From: Macrostomum hystrix
Lineage: Eukaryota > Platyhelminthes > Macrostomidae
Length of the DNA: 64,000 bases
Reading direction: 5' to 3'
Assembly (NCBI GenBank): GCA_950097015.1
Contig: CATNEN010000024.1
Location: 4,636,501-4,700,500 of the forward strand
Both the position numbers and the translations under genes were made by a program. The notes beneath the pieces were generated by a model. It did no database searches. It saw only the letters and a list, made by a program, of their open reading frames with translations, and had not been told where the DNA came from. Shown here piece after piece: positions 22,606 through 31,363 of this stretch (the first letter of the stretch is position 1; the number at the start of each line of letters is the position of its first letter).

Positions 22606-23274
22606 GTGTTGAGTTTTTTACGGTCTCGGGAAAAGCTCCCTTGTGCTGTGTTGACTGTAGTGCGTGTGTGTGTGTGTGAGCGCAAGTCCCCTATAGAGCT
22701 GCTATAGCTCCAGTTTGTTTGAGAATAGGCGGTGTTGAAGATTGGCCTTTTGACTCTGAGTCATCATCGTAAAATAGCTGGATAAACTTTGAATTCGGCT
22801 TAAAAAGATCTATAATTTGATGAAGTTCATGGGTAAACAGTATGAGTAACTATACCTTTGTTTTGAAAGTCAAGTGCCTTGTCATCTAATTAAAAGTACA
22901 TAAGTTCGTTAACTTGAAAGACAAGTTTAAATTGGCGCCAAACTCACCTCGGCAAATTTGCCGGCGTGCGCGGCGCTGACCTGGAAATAGTCGAGCGGAT
23001 TGCTGGAGTCCGGAAACTGACCAAACTGCTGCTCATAGTAACCGCCTATCACAGCTCCATCAACCATGCCATTGTTGTTATTGTTATTCAGGTGGTGTGG
23101 AACCACCTGATGGTGCAGGCTCTGATGCTCAACACCCAGGCTGTCTAGCTGATGCTGCTGATGCTGCGGCTGCTGATAGCCCGGATGTTGATTCTGAAAG
23201 TGCCTGCCGTTGGTGCTGGCCGCGCCGGCTGCCGTCGCCTGCTGACTGTGGGGGCCGCTGCTGACAGAGAGCAT
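5425..23274 (-). CDS. da: E-protein, class I bHLH transcription factor (daughterless/TCF3/4/12 type), 8 exons incl. two alternative
   Basis: Assembled from exons 22948-23279, 16473-17015, 16162-16245, 13030-13523, then 12114-12259 or 9634-9779, then 8180-8503 and 5425-5906. All junctions are GT-AG and phase-compatible, giving 799 aa from the ATG at 23274. Signature: basic region with NNARER, helix 1 (RVRDIN, AFKELG), helix 2 (TKL, VLQQAV, LEQQVR), then the E-protein-specific tail [19 protein letters not shown]-proteins bind CANNTG E-boxes in the nucleus as homodimers or with tissue-specific bHLH partners. The N-terminal half is Gln/Gly/Ser/His-rich with a SSGWGHAF segment like that in daughterless. 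I could not find the AD1 motif or the LDDAI-type AD2 motif. The 5' exon starts at a good acceptor, so at least one upstream exon (UTR or N-terminal coding) remains unidentified. Confidence 0.9.
6085..7190. repeat. 24/30-bp composite minisatellite (aactgttctaatctttgttc)
   Basis: Alternates a 24-bp unit (aactgttctaatctttgttc + tata) and a 30-bp unit with cttgttctacaaggac or cttgttctaaaagtac endings. A remnant (tctataaactgttctaacca) reappears at about 7563 beyond the SINE, showing that the SINE inserted at the array's edge. It lies in the last intron of the E-protein gene. Confidence 0.9.
7203..7495 (-). mobile_element. tRNA-derived SINE, family S1, nearly full length
   Basis: Read on the minus strand: head ggttgtagcctagtgtttag, B box gggttcgattcccgac, then ctccactggaacaatttgtg and tcctttagcaagacactt, a central cagtccatggactgaacag, and an AT-rich tail (taattataattataataa). 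The same modules in the same order occur at 46856-47090 (plus), 41165-41402 (minus) and 31364-31560 (minus). Short inverted and direct copies of the head (ctaggcta, cctcttggtt) follow to about 7560. Confidence 0.85.
7496..8179. other. Intronic spacer with SINE-end duplications
   Basis: Contains rearranged copies of the SINE head (7496-7560), a decayed unit of the upstream array and AT-rich unique DNA up to the donor at 8179. Confidence 0.5.
8180..8503 (-). CDS. da: E-protein exon after the bHLH, with the conserved E-protein tail
   Basis: Acceptor caactccag precedes 8503; AG completes Glu, then [17 protein letters not shown], the segment that follows helix 2 in E-proteins. His-rich, Ala-rich and Ser-rich low-complexity sequence follows. 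It ends at 8180 with donor GTAAGG (phase 1). A second consensus donor, GTGAGT, begins 5 nt downstream at 8174. Confidence 0.9.
8720..9620 (-). repeat. 16-bp minisatellite gagacacgggagagat (GAGATGAGA family)
   Basis: About 55 units in the intron immediately 3' of alternative exon A. The last degenerate unit ends about 13 nt from its donor. In the transcript the strand reads gucucaucucucccgu, CU-rich. Variant units at 8832-9050 (gaggcacggga, cacatataag-type and tagagatgaggcatggg units) recur in the same order in the 23.9-26.0 kb array. Long minus ORFs are artefacts of a stop-free period. Confidence 0.95.
9634..9779 (-). CDS. da: Alternative bHLH exon A (V-type, E47-like)
   Basis: 146 nt: acceptor tcgcccag, one base completing Arg, 48 codons, one base of Glu, donor GTAATG. 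It starts VRVRDIN, continues AFKELGRM, then a loop [13 protein letters not shown] and LEQQVR. It is 33/48 identical to exon B. The Val directly after RER and the [11 protein letters not shown] loop are closer to canonical E-proteins than exon B. Splicing both exons in series shifts the frame to a TGA inside exon A; skipping both also shifts frame. Confidence 0.9.
9780..10670. other. Intronic spacer, nothing recognised
   Basis: The part of the intron between the two alternative exons that lies next to exon A. AT-rich, no repeats or convincing ORF. Confidence 0.5.
10678..11035. repeat. 16-bp minisatellite cacagcctgcacaatc
   Basis: About 22 units, with cctgcacaatac and cctgtacaatac variants. 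In the intron between alternative exons B and A. On the transcribed strand it reads as GU-rich (ctgtgtattgtgcagg). Confidence 0.95.
11145..11946 (-). repeat. 15/16-bp minisatellite gagatgagacaggga (GAGATGAGA family)
   Basis: About 52 units alternating 15 and 16 bp by one G. It starts about 165 nt downstream of the exon B donor in transcript direction and is CU-rich in the RNA. It differs from the 8.7 and 23.9 kb arrays by acaggg in place of acacggg, so it is a separately homogenised branch of the family. Confidence 0.95.
12114..12259 (-). CDS. da: Alternative bHLH exon B (L-type, E12-like start, divergent loop)
   Basis: 146 nt, same phases and length as exon A: acceptor tctcgcacag, donor GTGACT. 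It reads [15 protein letters not shown], loop [25 protein letters not shown]. It is first in transcript order. The Leu after RER and Lys in place of Arg before DIN differ from exon A, and the loop is more diverged. It keeps the hydrophobic helix positions, so it probably encodes a working dimerisation surface with altered partner or DNA preference (inference). Confidence 0.9.
12430..12825. repeat. 28-bp minisatellite (cagtaatcccaaacttgaat)
   Basis: About 14 units of cagtaatcccaaacttgaat plus tccaactc, with a variant aatttgaatccgtacctc. It sits in the intron between exon 4 and exon B. Confidence 0.95.
13030..13523 (-). CDS. da: E-protein exon with the DNA-binding basic region
   Basis: Acceptor tttgttccag, phase 0, 164 codons plus two bases, donor GTGAGC. 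Low-complexity Gln/Ser/Ala sequence leads to an acidic patch ([15 protein letters not shown]) and the basic region [13 protein letters not shown] at the exon's end. The residues that contact the E-box are therefore constant, and only helix 1, loop and helix 2 are exchanged by the alternative exons. Confidence 0.9.
13524..14227. other. Intronic spacer, nothing recognised
   Basis: Mixed-composition intron sequence without recognised exon, repeat or RNA gene. I looked for an AD2-type exon and found none. Confidence 0.5.
14228..16112. repeat. 24-bp minisatellite (gataaggattctgatacagg)
   Basis: About 78 units of gataaggattctgatacagg + catt, highly homogeneous, with ggg/gga and att/ctt variants and a drifting right edge (ataacgagtctgatgcagg). 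At 15060-15083 the register is broken by a 23-bp insertion forming a 10-bp-stem hairpin (cctgttaatt, loop agga, aattaacagg). The unit is a multiple of 3 without stops, hence long ORFs on both strands that are not genes. Confidence 0.97.
16162..16245 (-). CDS. da: E-protein exon, 84 nt
   Basis: Acceptor cataacag, 28 codons in phase 0 containing [20 protein letters not shown], donor GTGAGG. The 227-nt intron separating it from the upstream exon is the shortest of the gene. Confidence 0.85.
16473..17015 (-). CDS. da: E-protein exon, Gln/Gly-rich N-terminal region
   Basis: 181 codons in phase 0. Acceptor ctgttaaaag, donor GTGAGC. It reads [14 protein letters not shown], a Gln/His-rich stretch, a seven- or eight-Gly run, [16 protein letters not shown], then [15 protein letters not shown]. 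Ser-Gly-Trp-Gly-His also occurs in daughterless upstream of the second activation domain. A CTG/CAG trinucleotide run lies at 16843-16866. Confidence 0.88.
17016..18680. other. Intronic spacer with small inverted repeats
   Basis: Part of the 5.9-kb intron. Contains ttaggtaaa/tttacctaa (about 17143-17164) and an atggaatta palindrome near 17660. A 169-codon minus ORF (17749-18258) has no splice context or family resemblance and I do not call it. Confidence 0.5.
18685..18967 (-). mobile_element. tRNA-derived SINE, family S2
   Basis: On the minus strand: gtggcagagcggtctaacgc (A box), a Leu/Ser-tRNA-like long arm, gagttcgattccgcgg (B box), then a body with aatttacgcccttgagggcc and cagtgagagtgtacagtgcc and a terminal ctgtgtgcgtgtgtgctcag. 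A second, similar copy lies at 21892-22165. Confidence 0.85.
18972..19120 (+). mobile_element. Decayed SINE fragment (S1-like) with GATA tail
   Basis: Contains cagtggtgagacgttcgaac and acaatttgtgtcgatgagca, related to the S1 modules tttgtgtcctttagcaagac, and ends in tagatagatagaaat. Strongly diverged. Confidence 0.5.
19121..19850. other. Intronic spacer
   Basis: AT-rich with a (CTG)6-type run near 19556. No coding exon recognised. Confidence 0.5.
19853..20285. repeat. 22-bp minisatellite (ggaatgtcagagatctacta)
   Basis: About 19 units of ggaatgtcagagatctacta + tt, with tcata/tcaga and aatat/aatgt alternation. Each unit carries a BglII-type agatct. Confidence 0.95.
20286..21200. other. GC-richer block, possibly an unidentified retroposon
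   Basis: 20620-21000 is GC-richer than its surroundings and contains a 108-codon plus ORF (20673-20999) with no family I recognise. The block is followed by aatagatagcaagg and, at about 21130, gatagatagataag, the same kind of GATA tail as the retroposon at 1.3-1.9 kb. Identity unresolved. Confidence 0.35.
21205..21331 (+). mobile_element. Solo terminus of a hAT-like DNA transposon
   Basis: The end ggtaacgcgcccaacactg (21313-21331) resembles termini of hAT-type elements that begin CAGTGTTGGG..CGCGTTACC, and the subterminal region is full of gtaacg repeats. It includes a perfect 22-bp palindrome at 21224-21245 centred on aacgatcgtt. No opposite terminus was seen within 1 kb, so this is a fragment. 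Confidence 0.45.
21332..21891. other. Spacer, GC-rich block of unknown nature
   Basis: 21340-21660 is GC-rich with a short ctagaga/tctctag inverted repeat, then AT-rich DNA with a (taa)n run near 21850. Nothing recognised. Confidence 0.4.
21892..22165 (-). mobile_element. tRNA-derived SINE, family S2, second copy
   Basis: Closely matches the 18.7-kb copy over its whole length (head gtggcagagctgtctaacgc, B box agttcgatttcgcagc, ctgtgtgcatgtgtgctcag at the far end), with scattered substitutions and a short deletion in the body. Confidence 0.85.
22166..22290 (-). mobile_element. Truncated S2 SINE, internally deleted
   Basis: Directly abuts the previous copy. Keeps the tail (gctcacacaggtgtgtgcat), the cgtcaggcac segment and the aatgcggcctcgccgcg head region with the middle missing. 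Confidence 0.6.
22291..22947. other. Intronic spacer with a GT microsatellite
   Basis: Holds a (gt)n tract of about 22 dinucleotides at 22557-22601 and a shorter one near 22662. No exon recognised up to the donor at 22947. Confidence 0.7.
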
Positions 23275-23279
23275 TTTGC
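22948..23279 (-). CDS. da: E-protein, most 5' exon identified
   Basis: Acceptor ctattgttgcgcag, 332 nt, donor GTGAGT. An ATG lies 5 nt into the exon (23274, context caaaATGc) and opens 109 codons: [12 protein letters not shown], a His/Gln-rich part, NNNNNG, then [19 protein letters not shown] and KFAE. The phase also allows the exon to continue an upstream coding exon, so the true N-terminus is uncertain. Confidence 0.75.
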
Positions 23280-23867
23280 CTGCGCAACAATAGACAGGTG
23301 AGACTAGCAAACTGAACTGTAATCAGCAAGTCTTTGTCAATTATAAATAAATTGTCAGTATGAAGAAAAGGCCAATAAAAAATTGCACAAAACGGGGCGT
23401 CACAAAGGCAGGCAGTGTCAAGTTAAGCTGATCAAACACTTTGCATATTATTATACATATAGAGCTATGTTATTGGTTTTGTTCGATACGAGAGGCCAAT
23501 GGGAGCAGTCGCCCGCCCCAACTACGTTCTTCATTGGCGGCAAGGAAATTCTTTAATTTAGAAATCTTCCATTTCTTAAGCATTCTCCCCTCTTAGCCCT
23601 GTCCACCCACCACCCCTCACTGGATTGCGTGAGTGAGCCCACCACCCTCTGAGTCCTCTCTCCTGCCCCCTCTCTTTCCTTCTTCATCTCTCTCTGTTCG
23701 CGTCATTAGAAGCGGTAAAACAAAGACCTCGCGTCCTACACATTCACCCCTCCCCAATTTTCCCTGTCCGCCTCTTTTCTAACAAACCTGCTTTTAGGAA
23801 GGCTAGAGCAATGGCTGGGCGGTTCTGATCATACTTCCCAAATCTTAGTTTAGTCTGCGACAAATGT
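23280..23867. other. Spacer 5' of the first identified E-protein exon
   Basis: Expected to be intron or promoter. AT-rich, then a pyrimidine-rich stretch (23590-23760). I see no upstream exon. Confidence 0.5.
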
Positions 23868-25995
23868 GTGTGTGTGTGAGACACGGGAGAGATGAGACAC
23901 GGGAGAGATGAGGCACGGGACAGATGAGACACGGGAGAGATAAGACACGGGACATATAAGACACGGGAGAGATAAGACACGGGACAGATGAGACATGGGT
24001 GAGATGAGACACGGGAGAGATGAGACACGGGAGAGATGAGGCACGGGAGAGATGAGACATGGGAGAGATAAGACACGGGAGAGACGAGACACGGTAGAGA
24101 TGAGGCATGGGAGAGATGAGACACGGGAGAGATGAGACACGGGAGAGATGAGACACGGGAGAGATGAGACACGGGAGAGATGAGACACGGGAGAGATGAG
24201 ACACGGGAGAGATGAGACACGAGAGAGATGAGACACGGGAGATGAGACACGGGAGAGATGAGACACGGGAGAGATGAGACACGGAAGGAGATGAGACACG
24301 GGAGAGATGAGACACGGGAGAGATGAGGCACGGGACAGATGAGACACGGGAGAGATAAGACACGGGACATATAAGACACGGGAGAGATAAGACACGGGAC
24401 AGATGAGACATGGGTGAGATGAGACACGGGAGAGATGAGACACGGGAGAGATGAGGCACGGGAGAGATGAGACATGGGAGAGATAAGACACGGGAGAGAC
24501 GAGACACGGTAGAGATGAGGCATGGGAGAGATGAGACACGGGAGAGATGAGACACGGGAGAGATGAGACACGGGAGAGATGAGACACGGGAGAGATGAGA
24601 CACGGGAGAGATGAGACACGGGAGAGATGAGACACGAGAGAGATGAGACACGGGAGATGAGACACGGGAGAGATGAGACACGGGAGAGATGAGACACGGA
24701 AGGAGATGAGACACGGAAGGAGATGAGACACGGGAGAGATGAGACACGGAAGGAGATAAGACACGGGAGAGATGAGACACGGGAGAGATAAGACACGGGA
24801 CAGATGAGACACGGGAGAGATGAGACACGGGAGAGATGAGACACGGGAGAGATGAGACACGGGAGAGATGAGACACGGGAGAGATGAGACACGGAAGGAG
24901 ATGAGACACGGAAAGAGATGAGACACGGGAGAGATGAGACACGGAAGGAGATAAGACACGGGAGAGATGAGACACGGGAGAGATAAGACACGGGACAGAT
25001 GAGACACGAGAGAGATGAGACACGGGAGATGAGACACGGGAGAGATGAGACACGGGAGAGATGAGACACGGAAGGAGATGAGACACGAGAGAGATGAGAC
25101 ACGGGAGATGAGACACGGGAGAGATGAGACACGGGAGAGATGAGACACGGAAGGAGATGAGACACGGGAGAGATGAGACACGGGAGAGATGAGGCACGGG
25201 ACAGATGAGACACGGGAGAGATAAGACACGGGACATATAAGACACGGGAGAGATAAGACACGGGACAGATGAGACATGGGTGAGATGAGACACGGGAGAG
25301 ATGAGACACGGGAGAGATGAGGCACGGGAGAGATGAGACATGGGAGAGATAAGACACGGGAGAGACGAGACACGGTAGAGATGAGGCATGGGAGAGATGA
25401 GACACGGGAGAGATGAGACACGGGAGAGATGAGACACGGGAGAGATGAGACACGGGAGAGATGAGACACGGGAGAGATGAGACACGGGAGAGATGAGACA
25501 CGAGAGAGATGAGACACGGGAGATGAGACACGGGAGAGATGAGACACGGGAGAGATGAGACACGGAAGGAGATGAGACACGGAAGGAGATGAGACACGGG
25601 AGAGATGAGACACGGAAGGAGATAAGACACGGGAGAGATGAGACACGGGAGAGATAAGACACGGGACAGATGAGACACGGGAGAGATGAGACACGGGAGA
25701 GATGAGACACGGGAGAGATGAGACACGGGAGAGATGAGACACGGGAGAGATGAGACACGGAAGGAGATGAGACACGGAAGGAGATGAGACACGGGAGAGA
25801 TGAGACACGGAAGGAGATAAGACACGGGAGAGATGAGACACGGGAGAGATAAGACACGGGACAGATGAGACACGAGAGAGATGAGACACGGGAGATGAGA
25901 CACGGGAGAGATGAGACACGGGAGAGATGAGACACGGAAGGAGATGAGACACGGGAGAGATGAGACACGGGAGAGATGAGACACGGAAGGAGATG
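23868..25995 (-). repeat. 16-bp minisatellite with higher-order structure (GAGATGAGA family)
   Basis: About 130 units of gagacacgggagagat plus a 17-bp variant (gagacacggaaggagat) and an 11-bp short form (gacacgggagat). A block of rare variants (gaggcacgggacag, cacatataag-type, atgggtgagatg, gagacgagacacggtagag) recurs at about 23908, 24324 and 25190, so units are organised in higher-order repeats of roughly 416 and 866 bp. The same block is in the 8.7-kb array. Confidence 0.97.
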
Positions 25996-27295
25996 AGATT
26001 AAACAGATCGTTCTCAAGAAAAACGCGAGCAAAAATGTAAAAAAGAAGGAATCTATTACTGCAAACAAAAATGTTTAGGAATTTTTAAACGAAAATGAAG
26101 AGGAGGACCGTGCGGAGGACTGTGGGGAATTTCGCCCTTGAATCGGAGACCGCTTTTTTAATAATTCCTCACGCGGCTCTGACTGCCGCCCGTCTCCTCG
26201 GGGGATTTCAGCTTCCGTGACGGCGCCGGACTCGACCAGCCAGCGGTTTCGTTTCGGACTGAGCGAGCAGCTTTTTTCCTAGAAATATTTATTAAAGCGC
26301 CACATTTGCCTACCCAGCGTGGCCCGAGTCCCGCCGAAATATTCTGCTTTCTTCTAGTCAAACGAAAACGATGGATGGCTGATAATCTATTTTAAGGAGC
26401 CGAGTAGAAACATTTCTGCCTCTAGGTTTCTACCCAGTGAAACACAGAGATCCATTGTCTTTGCTTACCCCTTGCGGTGCGTCCAGACGGTAGCTTTAGG
26501 ATTCGCTTTGTTGAGTTGCTGCAACGCTGTCCCCTAGAAACCAGTCGAGGTTGGGGTTAGAACCAGGGGTTTTATTTGAGATAGAAGACACGATGTGAGA
26601 TCTGGCTAGCTCTGTCCTGATATCAATAATATGCTAAACTTAGTCTAAACAAAAAGCTGAAGAAAATATGATTATTCACTGCAGAGGACAACGATCTAGC
26701 GGGGTTCGCTTGGACTGGGAGAGATTAATCAATGCGAGATGGTGGAGCTGGAAGGGACGAAGTTTCAGTACCGAACGAATGGAGGAAGGACCTACCGATT
26801 GAAGAGGAGAACTGAGAAGAGAAAAAAACGATTTTCCTACTTCTTACTTCTTCTTTCGCTTGAGCCTGCTGTGCTGTCTGTCCGGTCCTTGCCGCGCCTT
26901 TATCCCCTCCTAGCTAATGTTTGTAAGCTGCGCTGTGTGCTGACCCCCCGCCCCTCCTGAGCCTTTTCTATCTTCAAGCTGTGCTTTCTGTCCCTCTCAC
27001 CCAGTCTGCCACCGCCCTGCCTCGTTCTTGGCCCCAGCCCCCCAGACTCGGCGGTATAGCAGCAGCGGGATTGGGTCACGGGTGGAACTCGCGAGAGGTC
27101 GTCAAGAAGGAGAAAGAAGGATAGGGGAATGGATCCTATCCCCCCTTGTTCCACAGTCAGCCAATAAAGGTGGAGATTTTATTTAGAAAAGTTTTTCTAC
27201 TGTTAAACTTGTCATTGTGATTGATTCGTTTTGCCATTGTCCGGGTCTAGGACATTGGTAACGGAGTGCCAGATCGGTCTAAGCTCGATTCCTGA
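25996..27295. other. Spacer, nothing firmly recognised
   Basis: Mixed composition. 26850-27130 is GC-rich and pyrimidine-rich on the plus strand and precedes an aataaag motif at 27164. ORFs of 67-84 codons occur on both strands without splice context or recognisable family. It could hold an upstream exon or promoter of the E-protein gene, but I cannot support that. Confidence 0.4.
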
Positions 27296-27299
27296 GCTC

Positions 27300-28865
27300 G
27301 ATTCCGCGGCGAATTCTTAGAATTCGGGCTGATTCTTGCAATTCGGGCTGATTCTTCGAATTCAGGCTGATTCTTCGAATTCAGGCTGATTCTTCGAATT
27401 CAGGCTGATTCTTCGAATTCAGGCTGATTCTTCGAATTCAGGCTGATTCTTCGAATTCAGGCTGATTCTTCGAATTCAGGCTGATTCTTGAAATAGTGGC
27501 TGATTCTTGGAATATCGGCTGGTTCTTGAAATAGTGGCTGATTCTTGGAATTCGGGCTGATTCTTGGAATAGTGGCTGATTCTTGGAATAGTGGCTGATT
27601 CTTGGAATAGTGGCTGATTCTTGGAATTCGGGCTGATTCTTGGAATAGTGGCTAATTCTTGGAATTCGGGCTGATTCTTGGAATTCGGGCTGATTCTTGG
27701 AATAGTGGCTGATTCTTGGAATTCAGGGCTGATTCTTGGAATAGTGGCTAATTCTTGGAATAGTGGCTGATTCTTGGAATAGTGGCTGATTCTTAGAATA
27801 GTGGCTGATTCTTGGAATTCAGGGCTGATTCTTGGAATAGTGGCTGATTCTTGGAATAGTGGCTGATTCTTGGAATTCAGGGCTGATTCTTGGAATAGTG
27901 GCTAATTCTTGGAATAGTGGCTGATTCTTGGAATAGTGGCTGATTCTTGCAATTCGGGCTGATTCTTGGAATAGTGGCTGATTCTTGGAATTCAGGCTGA
28001 TTGTTGCAATAGTGGCTGATTCTTGGAATAGTGGCTGATTCTTGGAATAGTGGCTGATTCTTGGAATAGTGGCTGATTATTGGAATTGTGGCTGATTCTT
28101 GGAATAGTGGCTGATTCTTGGAATAGTGGCTGATTCTTAGAATTCAGGGCTGATTCTTGGAATAGTGCCTGATTCTTGGAATAGTGGCTGATTCTTGGAA
28201 TAGTGGCTGATTCTTAGAATTCAGGGCTGATTCTTGGAATAGTGGCTGATTCTTGGAATTCAGGCTGATTGTTGCAATAGTGGCTGATTCTTGGAATAGT
28301 GGCTGATTCTTGGAATAGTGGCTGATTCTTGGAATAGTGGCTGATTCTTGGAATAGTGGCTGATTCTTGGAATAGTGGCTGATTCTTAGAATTCAGGGCT
28401 GATTCTTGGAATAGTGGCTGATTCTTGGAATTCAGGCGGATTCTTGGAATAGTGGCTGATTCTTGGAATTCAGGGCTGATTCTTGGCATAGTGGCTGATT
28501 CTTGGAATTCAGGGCTGATTCTTGGAATTCAGGACTGATTCTTGGAATTCAGGGCTGATTCTTGGAATAGTAGCTGATTCTTGCAATTCGGGCTGATTCT
28601 TGCAATTCGGGCTGATTCTTGGAATAGTGGCTGATTCTTGGAATAGTGGCTGATTCTTAGAATTCAGGGCTGATTCTTGGAATAGTGGCTGATTCTTGCA
28701 ATTCGGGCTGATTCTTGGAATAGTGGCTGATTCTTGGAATAGTGGCTGATTCTTGGAATAGTGGCTGATTCTTGGAATTCAGGCTGATTGTTGGAATAGT
28801 GGCTGATTGTTGGAATAGGGGCTGATTCTTGGAATAGTTGCTGATTCTTGGAATGCGGTCTAATT
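27300..28865. repeat. 19-bp minisatellite ctgattcttggaatagtgg
   Basis: About 82 units. The left block (27300-27490) is homogeneous for ctgattcttcgaattcagg. The rest mixes ggaatagtgg, ggaattcaggg and gcaattcggg endings. One unit of the separate 17-bp array at 30 kb (tagaatctgagaactcg) sits at the right edge, near 28868. Confidence 0.95.
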
Positions 28866-28886
28866 CGTAGAATCTGAGAACTCGTC

Positions 28887-29090
28887 TTGTTTAAACAATT
28901 AGTCGAAAACGGTATTTTGACATTCATCGCGTTGACGTTACAAAGTCAAGGAATACGCGTTGTGCTCAAGAAAACAAGCATGGTACTAGATCCACAACAG
29001 GCCTATCTAATAAAGGTGACAGAACGAGTCGATGAATTTCAGATGAAGAGGCCCGGCTTAGCGAAGAGGAAAAAACCTGAGGACCCATAG
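28887..29090 (+). CDS. Uncharacterised ORF, 67 aa, low support
   Basis: Open from about 28887 to TAG at 29088. It has a Lys/Arg-rich C-terminus (MKRPGLAKRKKPEDP) and more protein-like composition than its surroundings. No ATG-anchored homolog recognised, no splice evidence. It may be chance or a gene remnant. Confidence 0.15.
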   Translation: MFKQLVENGILTFIALTLQSQGIRVVLKKTSMVLDPQQAYLIKVTERVDEFQMKRPGLAKRKKPEDP

Positions 29091-30043
29091 ATCGTTAATT
29101 ACTAGGCTTGATTATCTAACCTATTGCCTATGCAGGCCTATATAACAGGCACAGGGGTTGGGCCATCCAAGGATATACAATTACCTGATGGCGGACTCGT
29201 TGAAAATGTGCGCGCGCACACAAATTACAGGGGAGCCGATGTGGCTTCTCACTGCCCACGCGGCGGCATCGCGCGAAGACTAGATCTAGGTGGAGAATTG
29301 AAGAGAAGGAACGTGCTCTGCATTGCATAAATCCCTAAATGGGATAAACGCGCGCACACAAACACACACGCACGCACTCACGCACACTCGTGAGAAAAAG
29401 CTTAAAGGAAATCGAAAACATGAAAACAAAACGGTCGAGTCTATAGCGACCGCATGTGATGGGCGGGGTTGAGACAAGCATCTGGAATTGAGTTTATAAT
29501 ATCAAATCGTACATTAATCTGCATCCAGTTTTATCGATAACTAGAGATATGAAAGCACGCGAATAAATGCAATGCCTAAATTGGCACTAAAAAGTCTCTC
29601 TCGTTTAATTAGCCACTTTTATATACATAAAGAGAGAAGAGAATCTTGGTGTTGAAGCTATACCGTCGAAGACCTCGACAGATCGACACTTTGCCGACTG
29701 CTCATCGCACCTGAGACCAACTACTTGAATTGCTGGATGAGTAGCCGTCCTCTGTTCTTAAAGAGGATCTGCCCGCATCAGCAACATCCTCTTTTTTACC
29801 TTCCTGCAGCTCAGGTGGCTGTAGCCACCGGATGAGCTCAATTCTGAGCAATTTGCCAGGACACTGGCAATAAATGTGTGGCTTGAGCCCTGAGCAGAGG
29901 TTGCTGCGATTTTCCTAACAATTCTCGGCTACAGCGAAACACAGCAACACCTCGGGTAGGGAGATACTTAATGCTGTGTTGCGAAACTTAATTTTACAAA
30001 TCTCACCTTTAATGTAAGTAAAAATGTTCGCATGTCATCGAAA
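29091..30043. other. Spacer, nothing recognised
   Basis: Contains a cacac/cacgca-rich microsatellite at 29350-29395. Otherwise unique DNA without a supported feature. Confidence 0.5.
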
Positions 30044-30044
30044 T

Positions 30045-30748
30045 TTGAACTCGAAGAATCTGGGAACTCGTAGAATCTGGGAACTCGTAGAATCTGGAAA
30101 CTCGTAGAATCTGGGAACTCGTAGAATCTGGGAACTCGTAGAATCTGGGAACTCGTAGAATCTGGGAACTCTTAGAATCTGGGAACTCTTAGAATCTGGG
30201 AACTCGAAGAATCTGGGAACTCGTACAATCTGGGAACTCGTAGAATCTGGGAACTCGTACAATCTGGGAACTCGTAGAATCTGGGAACTCGTAGAATCTG
30301 GGAACTCGTAGAATCTGGGAACTCGTACAATCTGGGAACTCGTAGAATCTGGGAACTCGTAGAATCTGGGAACTCGTAGAATCTGGGAACTCGTAGAATC
30401 TGGGAACTCGTAGAATCTGGGAACTCGTAGAATCTGGGAACTCGTAGAATCTGGGAACTCGTAGAATCTGGGAACTCGTAGAATCTGGGAACTCGTAGAA
30501 TCTGGGAACTCGTAGAATCTGGGAACTCGTAGAATCTGGGAACTCGTAGAATCTGGGAACTCGTAGAATCTGGGAACTCGTAGAATCTGGGAACTCGTAG
30601 AATCTGGGAACTCGTAGAATCTGGGAACTCGTAGAATCTGGGAACTCGTAGAATCTGGGAACTCGTAGAATCTGGGAACTCGTAGAATCTGGGAACTCGT
30701 AGAATCTGGGAACTCGTAGAATCTGGGAACTCGTACAATCTAGGCTAT
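30045..30748. repeat. 17-bp minisatellite aactcgtagaatctggg
   Basis: About 41 units, very homogeneous (occasional cgtacaatc or cttagaatc). The three shifted minus frames give overlapping 75-233 codon ORFs that are artefacts of the repeat. Confidence 0.97.
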
Positions 30749-31363
30749 ATTTGGGATCAAGCAAAGTCTTTCTTTTGTTTGTTGAATCTAGGAGGTTAGT
30801 AGTCATAAGCGTTAGCTTCTGTCCACGGAGGGTTTCAGCGGAACATGGGTGGAAGTTTTTCGGAGCCTTACCACCCCAGCCGTAGAACATTAGCTCCTAG
30901 ATCGCATTTCGCCAAGAACCTGCATCGTGTTCCAGCACCTTGCAGCGCGCACGCACACACAACACACTATGCGACTTCTCTTTTACTTATTTGGTAAAAA
31001 TGGGTGAGAAAAAACTTGAAACATTTCAACCGTAGGACGAAAAGAAATGGCCTTGGCTGAGGCGGTGGGGGGTCCCGAGGCCTTGTGGCGCTGACTTACT
31101 GAAAATTGACAGCCCTGCCCCACCGCCCTCACAGAACTGCCAGCTCTCCAAGCTTTCTGGGAAATGTGATTCCACTTAACATACTCGAACGGCCAACCCT
31201 AAACCTGCCCCGCCTTCGCTGCGTGCTGAAACACAATGCTCTGGGATCTGTCCTAAGACTGCGATTGTTTCGTTCTGCATTAATTTTCGATGCTTAAAAT
31301 TTTAGCAGTACCGGATGGTCTTTGTACAGGATCCTAGTAATCGCAAAATATTTTAATGATTAT
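30749..31363. other. Spacer, nothing recognised
   Basis: Unique-looking DNA; a 63-codon plus ORF at 31106-31297 has no support. Confidence 0.5.

Noticed and set aside
23744-26068. ORFs of 700-774 codons on the minus strand
   Set aside because: A 16-bp stop-free repeat is open in all three minus frames. The peptides are only frame rotations of each other.
26158-26361. 67-codon minus ORF as a possible upstream E-protein exon
   Set aside because: No activation-domain motif and no donor that fits the acceptor at 23280 in a clear way.
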